NCBI GenBank assembly: GCA_002422425.1
Contig: DIVG01000028.1
Location: forward strand, 12,920-76,919
Source of the DNA: Akkermansiaceae bacterium UBA6138
Lineage (GTDB): Bacteria; Verrucomicrobiota; Verrucomicrobiia; Verrucomicrobiales; DEV007
Direction of reading: 5' to 3'
Length of the DNA: 64,000 nt
Of the stretch, positions 54,259-61,172 are shown piece after piece (the stretch's first letter is position 1; each line of letters starts with the position of its first letter). The notes below the pieces were generated by a model. The model saw nothing but the letters and a program-made list of their open reading frames with translations, was not told where the DNA came from and searched no databases. Both the position numbers and the translations under genes were made by a program.

Positions 54259-55887
54259 ATGAACCTGCGATTGTTGCTATTAAAAAATGCCCTCCTTCCG
54301 GCTATCGCCCTCACTGGCGCGACGACCCTCTCCCGTGCCGCCGATCCTGCCCCGCCCGAAGGCTTCCGCGCCATTTTTAACGGCAAAGACCTCACCGGTT
54401 GGTATGGCTGGAATCCCCACTCCAGCGAAAAGCTCGAGGGCGAAAAACGTGCCGAGAATCTCAAGGCCCAGCGTGCCGATTTTGCCAACCACTGGACGGT
54501 CGAGAACGGCGAGCTCGTCAACAGCGGCACCGGTCCTTACGCAACGACGGAAGAAAATTTCGGCGACTATGAGTTGCTCCTCGAATACAAGACCGTCGCC
54601 GGTGCCGACAGCGGGATCTACCTGCGCGGGATGCCCCAAGTCCAGATCTGGGACAACAATCAGGTCTTTGATCCGGCGAAACCGGACCGCCGGCCGCATC
54701 TCGGATCGGGCGGGCTCTTCAACAACACGCCGAAGACGCTCGGGCGCGATCCCATCATGAAGGTCGACAAGCCCTTCGGGCAGTGGAACACCTTCAAGAT
54801 CAAACAAATCGGTTTGCGTACCTGGGTGACCCTGAATACCCGCCTCGTCGTCGACGGCGCGCCTTTCGAGAATTATCCTGACAAAACATTGCCTTTCCCC
54901 GCCACGGGACCGCTCATGCTCCAGACTCACGGAGGTGAGATCCGCTGGCGGAATCTCTTCATCCGCGAGATCGGCGAGGCGGAGGCGAAGACCTTTCTCG
55001 CCTCGAACCCGCTCATCCCGAATCCCACCCATTACGATGTCGCCTACGGCCCGCATCCGAAGCAGGTCATGCACTTCTGGCAGGCCGAGTCGAAGAAACC
55101 GACCCCCGTGCTTTTTTTCATCCACGGCGGCGGCTGGTCGGGTGGCGGACGTCTCAGCGGGCTCCCTCCGCTCCTGCAATCGCTCCTCGAGGAGGGGATC
55201 TCCGTGGCCTCGATCGAATACCGCTTTATCAGCGAGGCGACGGCCGACGGGGTCGTTCCCCCGGTGAAAGGGCCGCTTCACGATGCCGCCCGCGCGCTTC
55301 AGTTTCTGCGCAGCCAGTCGGCCGAGTGGAACATCGACAAGACCCGCATCGGAGCCAGCGGTGGCTCGGCCGGGGCCTGCACTTCGCTCTGGCTGGCTTT
55401 CCACGATGACCTCGCCGATCCGAAAAGCGAGGACGCGGTCGCGCGCGAATCGACCCGCCTCCTTTTCGCCGCCGTCTCGGGCGCGCAGACGACACTCGAT
55501 CCGGCGCAGATGAAAGAGTGGACCCCGAACAGTCGTTACGGAGGTCATGCGTTTGGCTTCACCGGTGATCCCGCGAAAAAGATTCCGCCGTTTGACGAAT
55601 TCCTCGCCAAGCGGGAGTCCATCCTGCCATGGATCGCCGAATACTCACCCTACGCCCTCGTCACAAAGGATGATCCGCCGGTTTACCTTTTTTACAACTC
55701 GCCTCCGGCACCCGGTCAGGAGGAGAAGGACCCCACCCACACCTCCAACTTTGGCGTGTTACTGCAGGAGCAGTGCCTCGCCCGCGGCGTCGCCTGCGAG
55801 CTGGTCTATCCGGAGGCTCCCGGGGTGAAGCATGCCTCGGTGCTGGAGTATCTCCTCGCCCATCTGAAAAGGCCCGCGGCGAATTAA
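54259..55887 (+). CDS. DUF1080 and alpha/beta-hydrolase fusion protein, exported
   Basis: This 542-aa protein has a signal peptide followed by a DUF1080/3-keto-disaccharide hydrolase domain (about 25-250: FRAIFNGKDLTGWYGWN, SGTGPYATTEENFGDYELLLEY, GGEIRWRNLFIREI) and then an alpha/beta hydrolase (about 255-540). The hydrolase has the HGGG oxyanion motif (FFIHGGGWSGGG), the nucleophile in GASGGSAGA and a C-terminal His in KHASVLEYLLAHL. It may de-acylate and hydrolyse oxidised sugars. It lies next to a Tat-exported Gfo/Idh/MocA protein. Confidence 0.85.
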   Translation: MNLRLLLLKNALLPAIALTGATTLSRAADPAPPEGFRAIFNGKDLTGWYGWNPHSSEKLEGEKRAENLKAQRADFANHWTVENGELVNSGTGPYATTEENFGDYELLLEYKTVAGADSGIYLRGMPQVQIWDNNQVFDPAKPDRRPHLGSGGLFNNTPKTLGRDPIMKVDKPFGQWNTFKIKQIGLRTWVTLNTRLVVDGAPFENYPDKTLPFPATGPLMLQTHGGEIRWRNLFIREIGEAEAKTFLASNPLIPNPTHYDVAYGPHPKQVMHFWQAESKKPTPVLFFIHGGGWSGGGRLSGLPPLLQSLLEEGISVASIEYRFISEATADGVVPPVKGPLHDAARALQFLRSQSAEWNIDKTRIGASGGSAGACTSLWLAFHDDLADPKSEDAVARESTRLLFAAVSGAQTTLDPAQMKEWTPNSRYGGHAFGFTGDPAKKIPPFDEFLAKRESILPWIAEYSPYALVTKDDPPVYLFYNSPPAPGQEEKDPTHTSNFGVLLQEQCLARGVACELVYPEAPGVKHASVLEYLLAHLKRPAAN

Positions 55888-56108
55888 ACGGACGCCGCTC
55901 CGTCTTCAGAAAGGCTCCGGTGATTCCGCTGTTCCGGTTTGGTTGCCCCCGCGGCGTGCGGGTCACGGGGTTTTCCGTTACGATCGAACCCTTGTTCTCA
56001 GGGTTCAGAGCTCCGCTTTCATCGGGGTCGTTTCGGGTGATTTACTAAATTTCCTGAATGTGACTTGGTGAAATCCGGATATAGTGCTCAGGTTCCTTTC
56101 GCACGTTC

Positions 56109-57197
56109 ATGGCCCTTCTTATCACTTACGTTCTCATTGCCCTCGTCATCTCGTTTCTGTGCTCCCTCCTTGAGGCAAGCCTCCTCACGATTACTCCCTC
56201 CGCGATCAATAGCGCCGAACAGCGCGGGGCACGCTGGGCGGGTCGGATGAAAGTTTACAAGGCCGACATCGACAGGCCGCTTTCGGCCATCCTCACTCTG
56301 AATACCGTTGCCCATACGATGGGGGCGGCGGGGGCGGGGGCTCAATATGCGCGCGTCTTCGGAAACACCGGCGAGGCTATTTTTGCCGGGTTTCTCACTC
56401 TCGCGATTCTTGTCGTCACCGAGATTATTCCGAAGACTCTCGGCTCAAGGCTCGCTGTGCCGCTTGCGGGGTTCACCGCCACCCTTCTGCCCCTCATGAT
56501 CACCGGACTCGCTCCGCTCGTCTGGTTTTCGCGGCAGATCACCCGCCTCATCACCCCGGTCGGCCATGTCGTTCCGGAAATGCACCGGGAGGAGCTGCTC
56601 GCGATGACCCGCCTCGGAGCGGAGTCAGGCCAGATCGATGATCAGGAAAGTCAATTCGTGCAAAATCTCATCCAGTTGCATTCGATGAAGACGTGGGACA
56701 TCATGACGCCGCGTCCGGTGATCTTTGCGCTGCCCGAGTCGATGCCGCTGACAGATTTTGTAAGAGCGGTCGAGGACAAGCCCTTCAGCCGTATTCCTGT
56801 TTACAAGAGCAATCGCGACGAGATATCCGGCTTTGTCATTCGAGGTGAGGTTCTCATCGCCCATCTGAAGGATGCCGGGGATACGATGACGCTCGCCGAC
56901 GTCGCCCGCCCCATCGCGGTGGCAGCGGACCACACGGCGGTGGATGCGCTTTTTCGCCGCTTCATTTCCGAGCGGCACCAGATCATGCTCATTGTCGATG
57001 AGTTCGGATCGACCGTCGGGCTGGTCACCTTTGAGGATGTTATCGAGACTATTTTCGGTTTCGAAATCGTCGATGAAAAAGACAAGGTCGCCGATTTGCA
57101 GCTTCATGCCCGTAATCTCTGGAAAGAGCGCGCCCGGCGCATGGGCATCGAGCTCGACGAAGATGGCCAGCTCCCTCCGCCGGTTGTCCAGCCCTGA
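56109..57197 (+). CDS. CNNM/HlyC-CorC family protein (DUF21 plus CBS pair)
   Basis: This 362-aa membrane protein has an N-terminal CNNM/DUF21 domain with four membrane segments (about 1-165) and a CBS pair (about 195-330, with the MKTWDIMTPRPVIFALP and LIVDEFGSTVGLVTFEDVIETIFG blocks). The CorC/HlyC C-terminal domain is missing, as in the shorter members of the family. These proteins are linked to Mg2+/Co2+ export or homeostasis. Cut off from its neighbours by a 221-bp gap in which I see nothing else. Confidence 0.9.
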   Translation: MALLITYVLIALVISFLCSLLEASLLTITPSAINSAEQRGARWAGRMKVYKADIDRPLSAILTLNTVAHTMGAAGAGAQYARVFGNTGEAIFAGFLTLAILVVTEIIPKTLGSRLAVPLAGFTATLLPLMITGLAPLVWFSRQITRLITPVGHVVPEMHREELLAMTRLGAESGQIDDQESQFVQNLIQLHSMKTWDIMTPRPVIFALPESMPLTDFVRAVEDKPFSRIPVYKSNRDEISGFVIRGEVLIAHLKDAGDTMTLADVARPIAVAADHTAVDALFRRFISERHQIMLIVDEFGSTVGLVTFEDVIETIFGFEIVDEKDKVADLQLHARNLWKERARRMGIELDEDGQLPPPVVQP

Positions 57198-57305
57198 GAG
57201 AGCGATCGGTTTCCCTAAAGCGGGCGGTTTGCGGGAAAGGTTGACTTCAATTCACCCTTCGCTGAACTTCCGGGGTTCACTCACCACTAAAATACCCATT
57301 CAGTC

Positions 57306-57917
57306 ATGAATCTGAAATCCCTCATCCTCACCTTTACCGTTCTCCTGGGCGCGTCCACCTTCGCCACGGCCGGCCCGAAAGTCCTCCTCAAAACCAACCG
57401 GGGCGATATCACGATCGAACTCGATGCGGAGAAAGCTCCCGAGTCGGCTAAAAACTTTCTCGCCTATGTGAAGGACGGCTTTTACAACAAGACGGTCTTC
57501 CACCGCGTCATTGATGGATTCATGGTCCAGGGCGGGGGATTTGAGCTGAAAGAGGACGGCGCGATCGAGCAGAAGGCGACGAGAGGTCCCATTCAAAATG
57601 AGGCGAAAAACGGCCTCAAAAACGACCGCGGTACCATCGCGATGGCGCGCACCGGCGATCCTCACAGTGCGACGGCGCAGTTCTTCATTAATCATGTCGA
57701 CAATGGCAATCTCGATTACCCCTCCTTTGACGGGTGGGGTTATGCCGTCTTTGGCAAGGTCGTCGCCGGCCTCGATATCGTCGACAAGATCGCCGAAGCC
57801 GAGACCGCCACGAAGCCGCTCAAGGCAGGCTCCGGGGGGCAGACGAGAGAGGCGCCGATGGAGAACGTGCCCGTTGAAAACGTGGTCATTGAATCGGCGA
57901 CGATCCTTGCTGATTAA
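57306..57917 (+). CDS. Exported peptidyl-prolyl cis-trans isomerase (cyclophilin type)
   Basis: This 203-aa protein has a signal peptide (MNLKSLILTFTVLLGASTFATA) and a cyclophilin domain (VLLKTNRGDITIELDAEKA, NKTVFHRVIDGFMVQGGGF, GTIAMARTGDPHSATAQFFINH, YAVFGKVVAGLDIVDKIA). It resembles PpiA-like periplasmic foldases. It precedes a cytosolic cyclophilin gene by 26 bp, so both compartments get one. Confidence 0.93.
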   Translation: MNLKSLILTFTVLLGASTFATAGPKVLLKTNRGDITIELDAEKAPESAKNFLAYVKDGFYNKTVFHRVIDGFMVQGGGFELKEDGAIEQKATRGPIQNEAKNGLKNDRGTIAMARTGDPHSATAQFFINHVDNGNLDYPSFDGWGYAVFGKVVAGLDIVDKIAEAETATKPLKAGSGGQTREAPMENVPVENVVIESATILAD

Positions 57918-57943
57918 ACGCTTCAGATTAGATTTTAAATTAT

Positions 57944-58453
57944 ATGAGTGAAAATAAAGAAGCCCTCCCGCGTGTCTTTTTCGACATGACGGCAGGCGGA
58001 GAAAAACTGGGCCGCATTGTCATCGAACTACGTTCCGACGTGGTGCCGAAGACAGCGGAAAATTTTCGGATGCTCTGCACCGGTGAAAAAGGCATCAGCT
58101 ACAAAGGGAGTCCTTTTCACCGTGTCATCCCCGACTTCATGTGTCAGGGCGGCGACATCACCCGCGGAGACGGCACCGGTGGCCAGTCCATTTACGGACG
58201 CCGCTTTGATGACGAGAACTTCCAGCTCAAGCATACCGAGCCCGGTATCCTCAGCATGGCCAACGCCGGGCCGAACACGAACGGTTCCCAGTTCTTCATC
58301 ACCACGGTGGTGACGGAGTGGCTCGACAATGCCCACGTCGTCTTCGGCAAGGTCGTCGAAGGCATGGATGTCGTGAAGACGATCGAAGGCTACGGTGCGA
58401 GAAGCGGAAAAACCTCGAAGGCTATCGTTGTCGAGGACTGCGGGCAGCTTTGA
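57944..58453 (+). CDS. Peptidyl-prolyl cis-trans isomerase (cytosolic cyclophilin)
   Basis: This 169-aa protein is a eukaryote-like single-domain cyclophilin without a signal peptide. Active-site blocks are FHRVIPDFMCQGGDITRGDGTGG, GILSMANAGPNTNGSQFFITT and VFGKVVEGMDVVKTIE. The intact Arg (HRVIPDF), the Phe/Gln block and the W-L-D segment suggest full isomerase activity. A strong terminator follows. Confidence 0.95.
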   Translation: MSENKEALPRVFFDMTAGGEKLGRIVIELRSDVVPKTAENFRMLCTGEKGISYKGSPFHRVIPDFMCQGGDITRGDGTGGQSIYGRRFDDENFQLKHTEPGILSMANAGPNTNGSQFFITTVVTEWLDNAHVVFGKVVEGMDVVKTIEGYGARSGKTSKAIVVEDCGQL

Positions 58454-58480
58454 TCTCCTCCGAACGGAATAAAATATCGA

Positions 58481-58522
58481 GTCGCCTTTGGAAATGCGCT
58501 TTCCGGAGGCGACTTTTTCTTT
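58481..58522 (+). terminator. Rho-independent terminator after the cyclophilin pair
   Basis: GTCGCCT (58481-58487) pairs with AGGCGAC (58507-58513), and inner arms GGAAA and TTTCC pair within it. The run TTTTTCTTT follows. It lies 27 bp beyond the cyclophilin stop, and it also argues against the earlier start of the next gene. Confidence 0.9.
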
Positions 58523-58544
58523 AGCCGGGGCCATCGTTCCTCTC

Positions 58545-59975
58545 ATGCGTGAATCCTACGATGCCGTCATCATCGGATCCGGTCCTAACGGCCTCTCCGC
58601 TGCGGTCTACCTGGCCCGGGCAGGTGCTTCAGTACTCGTTATCGAGGGGCACGACCAGATCGGTGGCGGCGCCCGCACGGCGGAGCTCACCCTCCCGGGA
58701 TTTCATCACGACGTTTGTTCCGCGATCCATCCGATGGGGGTGGCGTCGCCCTTTTTCAAGACGCTGCCGTTGGCCGATTTCGGGCTCGAGTGGATTCATC
58801 CCGGCATTCCTCTGGCCCATCCCTTTGATGACGGCGGGGCGGCCGTTCTCCACCGTTCCATCGACGAGACCGCTGCTACGTTTGATCGCGCCTCGGAACA
58901 GGCCTACCGGCGGCTTTTTGCTCCCTTGCTCGGAAAATTCGACGATACCCTCGTCGACCTCCTCGCACCACCGCGATGGCCGGGGGATCCGCTCGGCCTG
59001 ATGCGGTTCGGGGTGCGGGCTTTCCCCTCTTCGCTCGCGGCGGCACGAGCCTGGTTCAGTGATGAGAAAGCGAGAGCCCTCCTCGCCGGAAACGCCGCCC
59101 ATTCCCTCCTGCCGCTCGACCGGCTCCTCTCGACCAATGCGATCGGTCTCATGCTCATGCTGGCTGGGCACGCCGTCGGATGGCCCGTTGCACGCGGCGG
59201 ATCGGGCCGTATCACGGCGGCTCTCGGTGCTTACCTGTCCTCTCTCGGGGGGAAGGTCGAGACGGGGAGGCGGGTCGAGACGATAGAGGAATTGCCCGCA
59301 GCGAAAGCCTACCTCTTTGATACGTCGCCATCCGCTCTCGCCACGATCGTGGGAGGGCGACTGCCCGAATCGTATCGCCGACGGTTGCGTCGGTTCCGTC
59401 ATGCTCCCGGGGTTTTTAAGATCGACTACGCTCTCGACGGGCCGGTTCCCTGGCGTTCCGCAGCCTGCCGCGAGGCAGGAACGGTGCATCTTGGCGGCGG
59501 GCTCGACGAGATCACGATTGCCGAACGAGAGGTTAACCGGGGGATTCATCCGTCCCGACCCTTTGTTCTGACGGCCCAGCAGAGCGTTTGCGACAAGAGT
59601 CGCGCCCCGCTTGGGAAACACACTTTCTGGGCCTACTGTCACGTCCCTTCCGGTTCGAAGGTGGACATGACCGCCGCGATCGAGGGGCAGATCGAGCGTT
59701 TCGCCCCGGGTTTCCGCGCCCGCGTTCTCGCGCGTCACACGATGAATTGTGCGGACTACGAGCGCTATAACCCGAATCTCATCGGCGGCGATATCGTCGG
59801 CGGGGTGGCGGACTGGCGCCAGCTTCTGACGCGGCCGGTCGTGAGACTGAAACCGCATACGACGCCCGATCCGGCGATTTTTCTCTGCTCGGCTTCGACT
59901 CCGCCGGGGGCAGGAGTGCACGGCATGGGCGGCTACTGGGCGGCGAAAGAAGCGATCAAGGTCATCAAACGATAA
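58545..59975 (+). CDS. FAD-dependent oxidoreductase, phytoene desaturase (CrtI)-like
   Basis: This 476-aa protein has the FAD-binding start YDAVIIGSGPNGLSAAVYLARAG and LVIEGHDQIGGGARTAELTLPGF, a middle region with RITAALGAYLSSLGGKVETG, and the C-terminal cofactor motif STPPGAGVHGMGGYWAAKEA. This places it in the CrtI/PYROXD2-like amine-oxidase superfamily. It need not be a carotenoid enzyme, since no carotenoid genes are present. The start at 58545 is chosen because it begins the FAD motif and follows the terminator. Confidence 0.88.
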   Translation: MRESYDAVIIGSGPNGLSAAVYLARAGASVLVIEGHDQIGGGARTAELTLPGFHHDVCSAIHPMGVASPFFKTLPLADFGLEWIHPGIPLAHPFDDGGAAVLHRSIDETAATFDRASEQAYRRLFAPLLGKFDDTLVDLLAPPRWPGDPLGLMRFGVRAFPSSLAAARAWFSDEKARALLAGNAAHSLLPLDRLLSTNAIGLMLMLAGHAVGWPVARGGSGRITAALGAYLSSLGGKVETGRRVETIEELPAAKAYLFDTSPSALATIVGGRLPESYRRRLRRFRHAPGVFKIDYALDGPVPWRSAACREAGTVHLGGGLDEITIAEREVNRGIHPSRPFVLTAQQSVCDKSRAPLGKHTFWAYCHVPSGSKVDMTAAIEGQIERFAPGFRARVLARHTMNCADYERYNPNLIGGDIVGGVADWRQLLTRPVVRLKPHTTPDPAIFLCSASTPPGAGVHGMGGYWAAKEAIKVIKR

Positions 59976-60057
59976 CTGACCCTTTTTTAAAACGAACGGT
60001 GTCAGTCAAAAGCGGTTTTTCCGAAGAGGATGAGGGCCAATCCCGGGTTTGCTGCTT

Positions 60058-61095
60058 TCACCGTTCCCGCACGCTCGGACCCTCGATCCACTCCGGGGGA
60101 ATCATGATTTGGCGTGGAACGGCGGGAACGCCGTATTCGTGCTGGGAGAGCTGGGTCACGATGAGATCCACCGCCGAGGCGGCAAGGTGATCCCGTCGCT
60201 GGTAGATCCCGGCGTAGGCCGCCATGCGCGGCGTCCAGTCGTGCACGACAAATCCGATGTCATCGGGAAAGCGAATTCCCATCTTTTCCAACCAGCCCGG
60301 CACATGGGTATCGAATGAAATGAGCGCATCGGGTTGATGTTCCTCCATCCAGGCGGAAAAGGGGGCAAATCCCCGGCTCAGATCGTTGTGAGGCAGCAGC
60401 AGCAAAGGCACTCTCGCGTTGTCGGGGAGGCTTTGCTGGAAATGAAAAAGCCCGCCGCTGTAGCCGAACTGGGAACGGTTCACGATCCACTGCGTCACGG
60501 CGACGCCGATGCGCCGGTAGCCTTTCGCGGTGAGCTGCTCGGCGGCACTCTGGATACCGAGAGTCATGTTGCCCGCGCACATATGCAGCGCCGGTTCGCG
60601 CATCGCGTAGCCGAAGGCGACGGAAGCGAATGGGGTGTAGTCGAGTTCGCTGCAGGGAAGTTGCAAACTCTGGGGCGAGACGATGACCCCCTCGATCCCG
60701 CGGGTGAAGAGGATTTTTTGTAACCGTTTCGGCGTTAGTCCATCCCGCCCTAACCAGAACTCTTCTATTGCGTAGCCGTGTCCGAGCGCCCGGTGGCGAA
60801 TCGCCTCGATGGGCACGTACTGGTAAGAAGGGCCGAGGAGATTGTCCTGCGGCACTTCCTCGCGGATCACTGCGATGACCGCGCGAAAACGCACCTGCTT
60901 CCTGCCTCTCACGACCTCCATCATCCGGGCAAGGTGGGGATCAGGACGGTAGTGGAGAGCTGCCGCGACCGACTGGATTCGTGCCCGCGTCTCCGCCGCG
61001 ACTCCGGGGGCGTGACGCAAAGCGCGTGAAACCGTCATCACCGAGACACCCGCTTCGCGGGCGATATCGTGGAGAGTGGGAGGCTGACCGGTCAT
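60058..61095 (-). CDS. LacI-family transcriptional regulator
   Basis: This 345-aa regulator has an N-terminal LacI helix-turn-helix (TLHDIAREAGVSVMTVSRALRH) with a hinge (HYRPDPHLARMMEVVRGRK) of the form I associate with Verrucomicrobia, and a periplasmic-binding-protein-like sensor domain (about 70-345). It is divergent from the large glycosidase-like gene, 77 bp away, suggesting control of that gene by a sugar ligand. Confidence 0.93.
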   Translation of the reverse strand: MTGQPPTLHDIAREAGVSVMTVSRALRHAPGVAAETRARIQSVAAALHYRPDPHLARMMEVVRGRKQVRFRAVIAVIREEVPQDNLLGPSYQYVPIEAIRHRALGHGYAIEEFWLGRDGLTPKRLQKILFTRGIEGVIVSPQSLQLPCSELDYTPFASVAFGYAMREPALHMCAGNMTLGIQSAAEQLTAKGYRRIGVAVTQWIVNRSQFGYSGGLFHFQQSLPDNARVPLLLLPHNDLSRGFAPFSAWMEEHQPDALISFDTHVPGWLEKMGIRFPDDIGFVVHDWTPRMAAYAGIYQRRDHLAASAVDLIVTQLSQHEYGVPAVPRQIMIPPEWIEGPSVRER

Positions 61096-61096
61096 G

Positions 61097-61106
61097 ATGT
61101 TAACAT
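61097..61106. promoter_or_regulatory. Palindrome ATGTTAACAT between LacI regulator and glycosidase
   Basis: A perfect 10-bp palindrome abuts the LacI start codon on its upstream side. It could be an operator for autoregulation or for the divergent gene. The classical LacI-family central CG is absent, so assignment is tentative. Confidence 0.45.
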
Positions 61107-61172
61107 AACACTGTTTTGACGCGGGTCCGCACTCGTTTCCTTACCTGCGAGCAGTGTAGCGTGGCGGTGCTC

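Noticed and set aside
59978..60009. Hairpin ACTGAC...GTCAGT between the convergent CrtI-like and LacI genes
   Set aside because: The loop is about 20 bases and no T-run follows directly, so I do not call it a terminator.
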